A stretch of DNA of 64,000 nt from Physella acuta. Its lineage: Eukaryota > Mollusca > Gastropoda > Physidae. The position numbers were made by a program, and so were the translations under genes. The stretch spans positions 62,001-126,000 of the forward strand of contig NW_026731672.1 in NCBI RefSeq assembly GCF_028476545.1, written 5' to 3'. The notes under the pieces were generated by a model. It saw only the letters and a list, made by a program, of their open reading frames with translations. It searched no databases and was not told the origin of the DNA. Shown piece after piece: positions 33,796 to 46,889 of the stretch (position 1 is its first letter; every line of letters begins with the position of its first letter).

Positions 33796-33896
33796 GCTGT
33801 TAAAAGTTAATTTCTTGCCTATAGGGCCCTAGGGCCTAACTAGATCTATATATTATATAGGCCCTAGGCCTATTGATTAGGCAGCCTTATTGCTTA

Positions 33897-35915
33897 GATG
33901 GCTGGATTGACCTCTGACCCTGAAACGTCACGCGTCGTTTTCTGACGGTTTTTACGTTTATTTTATGGGTCCTATACACGACAAATGAAAAAACTGCTAA
34001 TATCGCAAATTCTCATTATTATTTTAATGCGATATGCTAAATAATTGGACGCTATGCCTGAAAATAACCGAAAAAATCGCCAGATATGTGGTTTTAATTA
34101 ATACACGCTATTCTTGTTAAGTACTCTTGGGAAAAACTGAACTGCCGCCTTAAACGGCCCAGTACATGGTCAAAACCCCCTGGTACAGATGCAGAAATAT
34201 ATAATTGAGATATTTATAATGAGTAATTACAGTTATGTTGATTCGCCTTTTTTATATCGAATTTCCATATGAGGTACCCATGCAAACATTTCTGTCCGCT
34301 TTGTTTACTATCGTGACGTCATAGTTACGCTAGTTACCTCACAGAAACAACTAGTTTTTGTTTTTTGCGGAATGAACTGTTAAGGCTAGTTTTTTAATTA
34401 TAATTCAACTGTAGCGTATGCAGAAAAAGTAAAATTTTGGAAATTATTATTGTATTAGTAATTTTATTAGTATATTGATTTTTTTTCTTCACTGTGGGCC
34501 GACAGTAGCTGCATTTAATTCGTGACCGGTGGTTAACCTCGTCAACGCTGCGTGGCCTATTCGTTTATATAATTAGTGATGCTCGTTCAGTGGCCTTTTT
34601 CAGAGCTAGGCCTAATTTACGGGCGATTTTTAGACTTAATTGATCGGCCGTTAGCCTTTTTCATTGCTGCGTATTTTAAAAAAATACTCGTTCAGCGGCC
34701 TTTTTTTTTTTGGCGCTAAATAATCTGTTTACGGGCAGAGGCGTAGCGACCCTTCCCGGCGCCCGGGGACAAACTTTCGATTTGCACCCCCCCCCGCTTC
34801 AAACTTTCAATTTGGCGCCCCCCCCTAAGGTCGGCGCCCGGGGACCTATGTCCCCGTCCCGCCCCCCTCGCTCCGCCTCTGTTTACGGGCATTTTAAGCG
34901 TTCATTTATTAATTTTTTTTAAGCTAGACGTAGATCTAGTTAAAAATTCTTTTTTTTATACAGCTGGCTGTCTAGCATGCCTGACTGATATGTGAACTTT
35001 AAAAAAAATGACCAAACTTTTTAAAAAAATGACCAGAAGTAGGAAAGTAGGTCTGTTTTTCAATTTGCTTGAAGAAGGGGGGGGGGGGGGAAGAGAGAGA
35101 GAGAAGTCAAGACACCGACCATCTCGTGTACGCGTGTTCATTCTATGACGTGTACTATAGGCCTGCTGAACTCACGGTGACCCGCGACCGTGGTGGGATT
35201 TTTCATCCACAGGATAGTAAACGTAAGCAAGCAATCACGCGAGTGACGATGTTTGTAGATTTTATTTTTAAAAAAAAATCACATACGTCATGTTTTCAAG
35301 ATGAAAAAAAATGTAATGTAAAAAAAAAAAAAAGACACTAATACCATGTATGAACCTCAGCTGCCACACTGTTGACTCAATTATAATGTGATTGAGTGTA
35401 AAATGTATTTGTATTTATAAACTATCTTAACTATTACTATCATATTATTTTAAGCATATTTATTATTTAAAATTAAAATTTGAAATAAAAATATTTATTA
35501 TGGTAATTTGATTTATGCACGTGTTCATTACTTCATAAAATGGTATGAATAACATGTAGAGTAGAATTTAATAAATAAAATAACTAGATCTAGTTTTATT
35601 ATCAACCAGGTGCTTTTTGTTATTTTCCGGTGAGTAAATAACCTAAGCTGACGCAATTACCATGGCGGGAATTAAAAGCTCGTGTACCCAAGTCCACGAC
35701 GTCATGTTATGCCGGTCGAGGGGCAAAAACGATGTTATGACTTTCATTTTCCATTCTTGGTTAATTTTCAAATTCTCTCTTTTCTCGTCAACCGAGTAAG
35801 CTAGATATTTAAATGTGGTGTCAAATGTTCTCTTAAGGGGTAAGGAACTTAATGGTGTATTTGAAATAACAGAATATTTTATTTTAAAAAATCCATAATT
35901 CAACCTACTATTTAT
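33897..35915 (+). repeat. 2.05-kb tandem duplication, unit 1
   Basis: Corresponds along its length to 35946-37970 at an offset of 2052-2060 bp, with scattered substitutions and small indels. Landmarks: GACCTCTGACCCTGAAACGT, ACTGCCGCCTTAAACGGCCC, a G run with GAGAGAGAGA, and CTTAAGGGGTAAGGAACTTA. No reading frame is clearly conserved as a gene in both. Confidence 0.85.
34737..34880. mobile_element. Short foldback element R8 with 10-bp target duplication
   Basis: Starts AGAGGCGTAGCGACC and ends CGCTCCGCCTCT. Flanked by GTTTACGGGC at 34727-34736 and 34881-34890. The second tandem unit has the uninterrupted site (CTGTTTACGGGCATTTTAAG at 36791), which shows the insertion directly. Related end fragments: 22729, 60561 and 61842. 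Confidence 0.9.
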
Positions 35916-35945
35916 TGATAGGGCCTATATTAGATCGTCTCCTGG

Positions 35946-37970
35946 CTGAGATGACGGGATGACCTCTGACCCTGAAACGTCACTCGTCGTTTTTTGCGTT
36001 TTTTGCGTTTTTTTTTAGGGGTCCGTTACACGACAAATGAAAAAACTGCTAATATCGCAAAATCTCATCATTATTTTAATGTGAGATGCTAACTAAATGG
36101 ACGCCATGCCTTAAAATGTTCGAAATATTCACGAGATACTTGGTTTTAATTAATACACGCTATTTTTGTCGAGTACTCTTGGGAAAAACTGAACTGCCGC
36201 CTTAAACGGCCCAGTACATGGTCGAAACCCCCTGGTACAAATGCAGAAATATATAATTGAGATATTTATAATGATTAATTACAGATATGTTGATACATTT
36301 TTTAAAAATCGAATATGAGGATGAGGTACCCATGCAGAAATTTCTGTCCGCTTTGTTTACTATCGTGACGTCATTGTTACGCTAGTTACCTCACAGAAAC
36401 AACTAGTTTTTGTTTTTTGCGGAATGAACCTTTAAGTCGAGTATTTTAATTATAATTCAACTGTAGCGTGTGCAGAAAAAGTAAAATTGTGGAAATTATT
36501 ATTGTATTAGTAATTTTATTAAAATATGGCCTATATTGATTTTTTTTCTTCACTGTGGGCCGACAGTAGCTGCGTTGAATTTAATTCGTGACCGGTGGTT
36601 AACCTCGTCAACGCTGCGTGGCCTATTCGTTTATATAATCAGTGATGCTCGTTCAGTGGCCTTTTTCAGAGCTAGGCCTAATTTCGGGCGATTTTCAGAC
36701 TTATTTGATAGGCCGTTAGCCTTTTTCATTGCTGCGTATTTTAAACAATGCTTGTTCAGCGGCCTTTTTTTTTTTTGGCGCTAAATAATCTGTTTACGGG
36801 CATTTTAAGCGTTTATGTGTTTATTATTTTTAAAGCTAGACGTAGATCTAGTTAAAAAAAAATGTGCGCGAGCATCATTTTCGTCTGTTAAAATTACAAT
36901 TGGTTTAAGTTCAGGATGGAGATCTTTTATCGTTTTTTTTTCTTGACAGATTTTATCAAGATAGATCGACTTCAAGTTGATAGTGAATATTTAAATTACT
37001 TTACCTTACTATATTAAACTACATTTGCTTTATCTTTTAAGAGAGTAGACAAAAAAAATTAAGCTAAGTTTTAAAATTAGTCTTAGTTTTGTATCCATTC
37101 GGCTCTACTCTATTATAATTTGCTTGAAGAAGGGGGGGGGGGGGAAAGAGAGAGAGAGCGAGAAGTGAAGACACCGACGATCTCGAGTACGCGTGTTCAT
37201 TCTATGACGTGTACTACAGGCCTGCTGACCGCACAGTGACCCCTCGACCGTGGTGGGATTTTTCACCCGCGGGATAGTAAACATAAGCAAGCAATCACGC
37301 GATTGACGATGTTTGGAGATTTTATTAAAAAAAAAATCACAAGTCACGTTTTCAATATGAAAAAAAATGTAATGTAAAAAAAAAGACACTAATACAGTGT
37401 ATGAACTTCAGCTTCCACACTGTTGACTCAATATAATGTGAATTGAGTTAGGCCTATTTCTTGTATTTATAGACTATCATAACAATCATATTATTTTAAG
37501 CATATTTAATAAAATTAGAATTTGAAATAAAAATATTTTTTATGGTAATTTGAGTTATGCAAGTGTTCATTATTTCATAAAAAATGGTATGAATAACATG
37601 TAGAGTAGAATTTGTAATGTACATTTTCCTTTACCAATTTAATAAATAACTAGATCTAGTTTTATTATCAATCAGTTGGTTTTTGTTTTGTTATTTTCCG
37701 GTGAGTAAATAACCTAAGTTGACACACCCCTTAAAAAACTTGTGCACACCAGTTCACGACGTCATGCCATGCCGGCAGGGATCGAGAACGTGGGTTTTGT
37801 CATTCATTTTCCATTCTAGACAAATTTTAAAATTCTCTCTTTTCTCGTCAACTGAGTAAGCTAGATATTTAAATGTGGTGTCAAATGTTCTCTTAAGGGG
37901 TAAGGAACTTAATAGTGTATTTGAAATAACAGAATATTTTATTTTAAAAAATCCATAATTAAACCTAGCC
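35946..37970 (+). repeat. 2.05-kb tandem duplication, unit 2
   Basis: See unit 1. It lacks the 144-bp insertion. It ends before a TAGATC-rich tract (38120-38360). Confidence 0.85.
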
Positions 37971-38448
37971 TATATATATTATATATATTTACTATTTAGC
38001 TATTGATTTAGGTTTATTATTCATTTATCTATAATATTTGACACAAATATATCAAAATATTATTTTATTAGGCCTAAAGCCTTGACATTTGACAATGAGG
38101 TAACTTTTTCGTACATTACTAGATTCTAGATCTAGCTACTAGAGCTAGCTAGTAGCTAGATCTAGTCGCGGGCGATTTTACGTAGGCCTACCCAAAACGA
38201 TTGATTACCTTTTTTAGCTCTTACCAGAGTCGAGTTTTAATTATCCTGATTGATTATATTTTGATATCTTGATCTTTTTAGTCAACTTAGAATCTAGATC
38301 TAGATTATAGATCTAGATTTAGATATAGATTCTACCTAGATCTAGATCTAGTTACTCTCTAACTCTACTATCCAAGAGGTAAGCCGTCCGCCTAATTCTC
38401 CGAGTGGCTGTTTTTGTTGTTGTTAGCCTATAGAGTAGTTTCCCCTAG

Positions 38449-38560
38449 ATCAGGGGTCGGCAACCTTTTGAGACGGAAGAGCCAAAAGTTACCATTTACA
38501 AAATTTACGAGTTTTTAAAGAGCCACTAACATTTATATTTCAATACTTAGACTAGGTATA
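38449..38560 (+). repeat. hAT-end fragment
   Basis: CAGGGGTCGGCAACCTTTTG then AAGAGCCAAAAGTTACC, a hAT-type end. The other end is not found. Confidence 0.5.
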
Positions 38561-38886
38561 GATCTATGTTTAAATATATATACATAGAATTTATATATAA
38601 TTTAAATAAATAGTTTTAAATTTGAAAAAAAATATTTATTCATATAAAAAATACACGTTTCGCACAAAACATATTAAATAATTTAATAAATATTAAAGTA
38701 TTTTAGCTAGCTCTGCTAGAATAATAAAATTAGTAATCAAATAATAGGGTCGAAACGGAAGTACAAAAATTTTAGTATTGTCCGTACTGGCGAAATTATT
38801 TTTTGCTATTTAAAATATTTGATATTGATTATAGTTATAAACGTTTTTGATTTCCTCAAAATATATCACAAATACAATATGTAATT

Positions 38887-39815
<929 letters not shown>

Positions 39816-40059
39816 ATGTAATTTTGTGTATTAAAAAAAAAATAATCGCAGCGTAAATCGGTGTTACAAAATAATCGTACGTGTTAATACTCGATTATTA
39901 TATGGGGAAAAAATGTCTAAAACAAGAACCAAAACAAAAATTAATGAAATAAATAAAATATTATATTTCTTCGTTTTTGAATTTACAAAAACTGAAATCG
40001 TCATTTAAAAACTCAGTTAAGGGCATTTTTACAAGCTTTTATTTAACTTGATTCCTCGT

Positions 40060-40200
40060 GCTATTTCTCTCATGTCTGAGTCAGTTTCTTTCAGGCATCT
40101 CTTCAGGGGGGGGGGGGGGGGGATTTAATGGATTTTATATCAGTGTCCGCTCCCCCCCCCCCCCCCCAGGTGAAAAAAAAGTCTGGAAGAAACACTGGCC
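40060..40200. repeat. Homopolymer-rich repeat R7
   Basis: GTTTCTTTCAGGCATCTCTTC, an 18-G run, CAGTGTCCGCTC, a C run and AGTCTGGAAGAAACACTGG: the ends are inverted as at 4.03 kb. Confidence 0.55.
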
Positions 40201-40559
40201 TGGGTGGAAACTTTGCTAACAAAAAACCAAATTCTACCCGAACCGATGGGGTTTAAACTTGAATGTCACTTAGGTTAAGATCTGATAATGCAATGTGCCA
40301 CGAACTTTGACATAATTAGAGGTGTTTCGTTCCTTTTTAAAATTAATTAAATACTTCTATGGCCTTACTTATAATTTAAGGCCTATATATAATAAATATA
40401 AGCCTTTTTTAAAAAAGAAAAACGTAAATAGTAACAAAATATATGCTTGCACAAAAATATGTAGATCTAGAATCTAGAACTAAAACATAATGACAAAAAA
40501 TTATTAGCTTTAAACATAATATTGCACCATATTTACATAACTGCTCGTGACTATATATA

Positions 40560-40805
40560 TGTTACGGTCAAAGCCCGAAGTCGGCCAATGCTAGGATTGG
40601 CCGGCCAATCCGCGCATTGGCCAATATCGCCTCCCATAGGTCGGTCAAAGTCCGAAACTTTGCTTCATTTCGGCCTTTGGCCGGCCAATCCGCAGACTGG
40701 CCATTGTGGACCGGCCAAAGTCTGAAATAGCTCTTGATTTCGGCCTTTGGCCGGCCAGTCCCGGCCAGTCCGCGGACTGGCCATGGTGGACCGGCCAAAG
40801 TCTTA
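40560..40805. repeat. Left terminal region of the Ginger element
   Basis: After the terminal repeat come three imperfect units, each with a GGCCGGCCA phrase and a palindrome of the form GGCCAATNCGCGCATTGGCC or a variant, joined by CGGACTTTGGCC-type words. It mirrors 46262-46534. Confidence 0.8.
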
Positions 40806-40948
40806 ATTAGAAGATCATGAGCAGATTTTGGTTTTTTTTTTTATGCCGGTAGGATCCTGAAATAAAGTCTTTATTGATTATTAATTAAAGTAAATGACAG
40901 AAACATTCAATTTTTTTATTGTACTATAGTCTCAATCAATCAATATTA

Positions 40949-41660
40949 TCATTTGTTACAACAAGTTGAACTTTTATGGCATTTAGAATTACATAGCAGC
41001 TTGTTATTTTTACACTTGCAGCGATTTGTTGTACACTTGGTTGTGCAATTGCAGCGAGTGTAGCCTTGGCCCCCAGTCAATGATTGTGAAGATGCAATGA
41101 AGAGGCGATGGTTCGTAGTGATTTTTCCTCAGTGCCAACTGACGACAATAAGAGCAGTTTTTCGTGAAGAATTGAAAACTCACTTCTAGCATACAGTTGT
41201 TTTAGAACACCATGTTCCGTTCCTAATTTGTAGAAACCGCCCTCGACGCTCATGACAACTGCAATCACGCTTCGGGGATCACCGCGACCTCTGTCAACAT
41301 CTGGAAAACGGATGCCTACATTGTCACCCACTTCACCATCTTTAAATTTTGTATTTGATGTTTTAAGCATCTTAGCACCTTGATTTTGCAAGCCAGTATG
41401 AGCTGCTGACCTGTGTTCCATGATGTCTTGTTTGTTGTGACACAATCTGCAGGTAATGTTCCCTCCGTACCCTTCGTCTGCTTCATTGGGTATTCCACAA
41501 ATAGCATGCACATCGTTGCCATAGGATCCACAAGAATGAGCTGCACTACAATGTTTTTCACAAACTATACAGAATCTATTGGCCACATTATTGTCACGCA
41601 ACTGGTCTGGACGTTCCGCCACGGCAGCAGATGTGTTAGCTGAGGATGTCGTTGCATTTA
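40949..41660 (-). pseudogene. Ginger integrase-gene C-terminus (KRBA2-like)
   Basis: From high to low coordinates: a zinc-binding module (FCIVCEKHCSAAHSC, VHAICGIP, CRLCHNK), then GDNVGIRFPDVDRGRGDPRS and YKLGTEHGVLKQLYARSEF, and a Cys-rich tail CNCTTKCTTNRCKCKNN followed by LLCNSKCH. This is the C-terminal layout of KRBA2-like integrase proteins in invertebrates. The main frame covers 41077-41622 and is open upstream to about 41660; the Cys-rich tail is in a different frame, so there is a break or a small intron near 41090. Confidence 0.8.
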
Positions 41661-42552
41661 TGTGAGCGGGTGAATGGATTATTTTGTATTATTTTATTTG
41701 TTGCGAATCTGAGAGTGCATGGTGGTCCAATGGGGAACGGCCACGGAGTCCCCTTCCGTCCGAAGCGGTCAGTATAAATTGACCGCTCGGAGTGATTTTC
41801 TTTTTTTTTTTTGACCCGCGGCGAGATGTAGGTCGGGTCAGGTTTCTGTGTGGCGCACCTCACGCGTGGAGGTATTTGCTTTTTTTTACTTTATCGTTAT
41901 GTGCTTTGTATGAATGCGACTGTCGATGTTTCTCGTTTTCTTTCATTTTCGTCTAAAACGAGATAGTGAGCATCGACATGTCTGGTATGCACGTGGTGTG
42001 TTATTTTGTTATTTTTAAAAAATGTATTTGTGTATTTTCTAAACCCTTGGCGTGTGTTTCGGACCACGTGGTTTAGGCCAGTGTGTTTAGGAGTGTTTCC
42101 TAAACTAGTGTGAATGCGTGTGTGCATTTACTTGATTGTTTTATGATGTGTTGTTATTGACTAGGATTGGCTTAGTCAATAGTCGGTTGTTTTAGACAGT
42201 AATTAGATTAGCATATTTTAGTTGCCTCGAGTTTTAGGTTGTTTAAAATTAATGTGTGTGCTGTTTCGTGCAACGTCATGTTGAGTATCGCTTGCTTTGT
42301 GTCTGCCTTCATTGGGGCCTTAGCGGAGTGTGTTAACTTTAATGTTATCAATATGGATATTGTTTATGTAGACCAATGGCTTCGGGCTGCTCCTTGTGTA
42401 GGAAAGATTGGTTCTACAATGAATTTGTTTACACGTTATTTTTAAGTTGCTAGTTCTTCTTTAGACAGTGGTTAGTTGTTTTTGAGAATTGCTTTTAGAA
42501 TTGTATAGTAAGGATTAGTTTTACTCGAGGCTTTAGCTAGATAGTAGTCATG
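41661..42552. other. Non-coding part of the Ginger region
   Basis: GT-rich on the plus strand, with no recognisable protein. It may belong to Ginger (an intron) or to another insertion; boundaries are not visible. CACGTGGT-type and GTGTGT words are frequent. Confidence 0.4.
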
Positions 42553-44461
42553 TCATGTTTGCCTGTCGTCCCTACTGGGACATAGGCCGCTGACAAGAGC
42601 TTTCCAGACGTCTCTGTCCAGGGCTAGTCTCTCCAACTGTCCCCAGGTGTATCCAATCTTCTTGGTGTCTTCTTCCAGGTCACGTCTCCAGGTCTTTCTT
42701 GGTCTGCCTCTCTTCCTCCTGCCTTGTGGATTCCAGGTGAGGGCCTGTCTTGTTATGCTGGATACAGGCTTCCTGAGTGTGTGGCCAATCCATTTCCATT
42801 TTCTCTGGAGGATCTCTACTTCCACTGGCAGTTGATTTGTCCGTTGCCATAGAACATCATTTCTGATGGTTTTAGGCCAGCGAATTCGCAGGATCTTTCT
42901 GAGACATGCGTTTATAAATGATTGTATTTTCTTCTTATTTATAGCAGTTATTCTCCATGTCTCGGCTCCATAGAGTAAAACAGGTTTTACTAGTGTGTTG
43001 AAGATCCGGATTTTTATTCTAAGGGTTAAATCTCCCGAACCCCAAACATTTTTTAGTTGGTTGAAGACTGCTCTTGCCTTACCCGTCCTTATTTTTATGT
43101 CTGCTTCTGTCCCACCCTGCTTATCAACAATACTTCCAAGGTAGGTGAATCTATCCACTTCTTCTAGGGCTTCTTCTGCCAGTGTTATAGGGTTGTTGTT
43201 TGATGCATTGACTTTGAGAACTTTACTTTTGCCTCTGTGGATGTTCAGACCCAGGCTTGTAGAAAAATTTGCAACCCTGTTGGTTTTATCCTGCATTTGC
43301 TGTTGTGTGTGAGAAAGGAGAGCCAGGTCGTCAGCGAAGTCCAGGTCATCCAGCTGGCTCCACAATGTCCACTGTATACCGTTTCGCGTTTTCTCTGTTG
43401 ACATCTTCATAACCCAGTCTATGGCCAGTAGGAACAGGAATGGTGAAAGTAGGCAACCCTGCCTTACTCCGGTCCGTACTGGGAAGGCCTCTGTAGTCTG
43501 TTGGCCATGCACTACTCTACATTTGAGACCTTCATATGAAGACATAACAATGTTGACTATTTTCTGTGGCACCCCGTAGTGTCTCAACAATTTCCACATT
43601 GACTGCCTATCCAGGCTATCAAAGGCCTTCTCATAGTCTATGAAATTAATATAGAGAGATGAGTTCCACTCTTGGGTCTGTTCAATGATGATGCGCAGGG
43701 TAGCAATTTGGTCTATGCATGACCTTTCCTTCCTAAAGCCCGCCTGTTGATCTCGAAGCTGGGGATCTATGGCTTCCTTCATTCTGTTTAATAATATTCT
43801 GTTGAAGACTTTGCCTGGGATGGACAAAAGTGTTATCCCTCTATAGTTAGAGCATGCACTAAGATCGCCTTTCTTTGGAAGCTTTATGAGTAGTCCCTCC
43901 TTCCACTCCTCTGGTATTTGTTCATCTTCCCAGATTTTCTTGAAGAGTGTGTATAGTAGTGTGGTGCTAGTTTCTATATCTGCTGTCAGTGCTTCTGCCG
44001 GTATACCATCTATTCCTGGAGCCTTCCAATTTTTCAGCTGCTTTATAGCTCTATGTATCTCTTCTTTTGAAGGTGGGTTGCAGTCTATAGGGAGGTCACT
44101 TTCAGCTGGTGGTATGTCTTGCGTGCACTCTGGTGTTGGTCTATTCAGTAGTTCTTCAAAATGTTCTACCCATCTCTTCATCTGTCCTTCCGCATCAGGT
44201 ATTGTCTTTCCATCTTTGGTTTTCACTGGCCTCTCTGGCTTACTGTACTTACCAGATATCTTCTTAATTGTATTGTACACGTCCCTAATATTACCATGGT
44301 ACAGTGCTTCTTCCGCTTCTCTTGCCAGCAGTTCCAAATAGCTCCGTTTGTCTTTCCTTATGTGTTTCTTTACATTTTTGTTCGTTTCGGTGTATTCTTC
44401 CAGTGCTTTTAATTTCGTAGCCCGTGTGCGGCTGTTGTTTAATAGATAGTAGTAGTAGGTA
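42553..44461 (-). CDS. LINE reverse transcriptase, 5'-truncated (RTE-like)
   Basis: A long uninterrupted frame. From the nominal start at 44337 it runs 594 codons, and it is open a further 40 codons upstream ([21 protein letters not shown]-like region), so the true frame enters from outside and the start codon is not real. RT motifs: [12 protein letters not shown] near residue 110, IKLPKKGD near 153, [13 protein letters not shown] near 235, [11 protein letters not shown] near 293, FADDLALL near 335. The C-terminus has [11 protein letters not shown] and [19 protein letters not shown], typical of RTE-like LINEs. The endonuclease is missing, so the copy is 5' truncated, the usual fate of LINE insertions. 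It sits within the Ginger element and appears young because the frame is intact. Confidence 0.93.
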
Positions 44462-45039
44462 GTATTTTAAACATGTATATATTAATGTATATATTTCCAT
44501 GCATTTTTCTTATGTTTTCCTTTTCTTTTTCTCTCTCTCCCCCCCCCCCCTTCCAGTGAGGTTGCTTGTGCAACTTGGCTGGGTGTTTTGTTATATATGA
44601 ATTGTTTTGTTTGGTGTAAAAAGTTTGTTGTTTACGTATTGTTTTGTACGTAACGTATTGTACGTAGTGGTTTTACGTAGTGTTTTGTTTGGTGTGTGAC
44701 TTTGGGATGTCGAGAATGGATGAAGGGAGGTTTCTGTGTGTCAGGGCCTGGACCATCCTAGACATCATAAGTCGGTGCAACACCAGCAAGTGGTCGAACG
44801 TAATGATTTGTTATATATGGATTGTTTTGTTTCGTTGAGTTCTGTTTGTTTTGTATGATTTGAGTTTTTTGTCTAGATCTAGATTCTGTTTTTTTTTATA
44901 ATAACTTTTGGTTCCATATTTATTATTTTGTGAAATAAATTTTATATTATTGTTAAAGTTTTTTGTTTTTAATTTAGACTAAGGTTAGGTTATTAACCAG
45001 CCTGGGTTTAGCCGGGCTTGCACTGACCGGACTGTAGTT
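44462..45039. other. Non-coding part of the Ginger region
   Basis: T- and GT-rich; TACGTA words repeat near 44630-44690. No protein recognised. Confidence 0.4.
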
Positions 45040-45390
45040 AGTTAGATAAGCCTAGGGAAGGGTAGACAGATTTTAGTTACCCCCCCCCCCCCCCCCCTAG
45101 CAGGGCTTACATTTATGGCAACCTCCATTTCTTGTTCAATGTTCTCAAGATCTTCCTCAGTAACTATTTTATTGAGAGCCTCTCTTGGTAGATTTGAAGT
45201 GCTAAGTCCCACTTTTGCTTTGCATCCAAACAAGGCTTCGTATGGTGATTGTTGGATTCATTGATGAAAACAACGATTTTTCATAAATTAAATGAATTTG
45301 AGACTCTCAGCCCAATGAGCTGATTCATTTGTTTGCATCCATGTCATCATCATGTTTTAAACATCTAGGAACGCGGAAAAGTCTTTTGAA
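45040..45390 (-). pseudogene. Ginger integrase fragment, post-catalytic region
   Basis: Reads TWMQTNESAHWAESLKFIQF (near 45340), then MKNRCFHQ, SPYEALFGCKAKVGLSTS and NLPREALNKIVTEEDLENIE. This matches the stretch after the integrase core in SCAND3/KRBA2-type proteins (WMR..HWSEGLRFVQ..KNR..SPYEAMFG). The catalytic D,D-E part upstream was not found. Frames are interrupted near 45270. Confidence 0.75.
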
Positions 45391-45514
45391 CGTTCCGTCT
45401 TGTTGCACGTGGTCGGTGACGCCGACTGTCTTTGATTTTGTTCTTTGATGATTGTCTCACCTCGTCATCATGGAGGAGGCTGTCACATACAGCTGTAGCC
45501 CATATATGGAAACT

Positions 45515-46096
45515 GGGAACAGGGCATTTCCCCCCTGTCAATTACCCCCCGGATATTTCCCCCCCGACATTACCCCCCAGAGTAATTACTCCCCCTGTCA
45601 ATTACCCCCCTGTCAATTACCCCCCGCCCAGTAGGACATTACCCCCCCCCCGGGACAGGGTTAGAGTTAGGGTTAGGGCTGGGTTTAGGGTTAGGGCTAG
45701 GGTTAGGGTTAAGATTAGGGTTAGGGCTAGGGTTAGCGTTAGCGTTAGGGTTAGAGCTAGGGTTAGGTTAGGGCTAGGGTTAGGGCTAGGGTTAAAGTTA
45801 GAGCTAGTGTTAGGGTTAGGGTTGTGTCTAGCTTTGATTTTGGCTTTGTGTGAAGTTTTAGGCTAAGGTGGATGCTTAGGTTTTGGTCTTTTTCTTAAGG
45901 TTTGGATTAAAGTAGTATATAGGTATAAAATTCTAGTTAGAGTTAGGATTTTAACTTGAGAGGGGGGGGGGGGGGGTAATTCCCCGGGGGGGTAATTGAC
46001 AGGGGGGTAATTGCTCCGGGGGGTAAATACGGGGGGGGGGGGGAAATGTCCGGGGGGGGGGGGGGGAATTATCCAGGGGGGTAATGTCCTGTAGCC
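45515..46096 (+). mobile_element. Telomere-motif MITE (TMM), copy 2
   Basis: Same ends as copy 1 (GGGAACAGGGCATTTCCCCC and ..GTCCTGTAGCC), with a different perfect 9-bp target duplication, ATGGAAACT (45506-45514 and 46097-46105). The internal TTAGGG/TTAGGGC array is longer (about 45658-45822). After it, both copies share the unique segment TTTTGGTCTTTTTCTTAAGG..TAGTATATAGGTATAAAATT. It is inserted within the Ginger element. Confidence 0.9.
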
Positions 46097-46261
46097 ATGG
46101 AAACTAACATGAATTTACATTTTTTTCTTTTGACAGCCATTTGCTATGTCTGTCTCTTGGTCTGACGGCCTTTTTGATCCATGTCACCTTGCATATAGAA
46201 TGTTATACAAACAAGAGCTAAACAATACGTTACTCACAATGAAACCGCACCCAGAATAATT

Positions 46262-46534
46262 AAAACGCGATCACGACTTAGTCTAGATACAACATTGGCC
46301 AGGACATCCCGGCCAATGCGCGCATTGGCCGGCCAATGTACAAAATACGGTGTCAAGTTTAAGTACTTCGGACTTTGGCCAGTACGTCCCGGCCAGTGCG
46401 CGCATTGGCCGGCCAATGTACGAAATACGATCTTAGTTGTAAGTTCTTCGGGCTTTGGCCAAGAGAGCCGGCCAATCCGCGCATTGGCCGGCCAATCCGG
46501 GGTTTGGGCTGCACTTCGGGCTTTGACCGTATCA
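46262..46534. repeat. Right terminal region of the Ginger element
   Basis: Three units of about 80 bp, two of them containing the GGCCA[AG]TGCGCGCATTGGCC palindrome, linked by CTTCGG[AG]CTTTGGCCA words, then the terminal repeat. Confidence 0.8.
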
Positions 46535-46889
46535 TATACACCCTTCTCCCATGCATAATATACAGCGACCCATGCTCTATTTATATTATATATAGTTGGT
46601 TTATGTGGAGCATTAATTATTGTGTTTAAAGATAGTCATTTTATTTTATTCTTTTTAGGACAGACAGTTGTTATATTTTTTATCAGTATTATTCAACAAA
46701 TTTAATTTATATCAGTCTCATTTTGTTGCGACCGGGCACCCAAAAACATTTCAAACTGCAATATTTAACTTTAATTGTGTTTTTCAAGGTTTCTAATTCT
46801 AATCTAAATTTAGATGGGTTAGCTGAGCCTAGTTTGAATTGAGTAGCCTATATGTTAAATGGCCCACTCTCCTGTCACCTGTCTATATA

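Larger units (their letters stand above)
40560..46534 (-). mobile_element. Ginger-type DNA transposon, 5975 bp, with nested insertions
   Basis: Ends are TGTTACGGTCAAAGCCCGAA and, on the other strand, TGATACGGTCAAAGCCCGAA. A 4-bp target duplication TATA flanks them (40556-40559 and 46535-46538). TG..CA ends, a 4-bp duplication and a retroviral-type integrase related to KRBA2/SCAND3 are the marks of Ginger elements. Integrase pieces lie on the minus strand at 45040-45390 and 40949-41660, in the order expected for one gene. Between and around them are a LINE (42553-44461) and the telomere-motif MITE (45515-46096). The catalytic core was not recognised, so this copy is probably dead. Confidence 0.85.

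Noticed and set aside
35643-35903. An 86-codon minus-strand gene in tandem unit 1
   Set aside because: The frame is not kept in unit 2, which diverges in the second half; more likely non-coding repeat.
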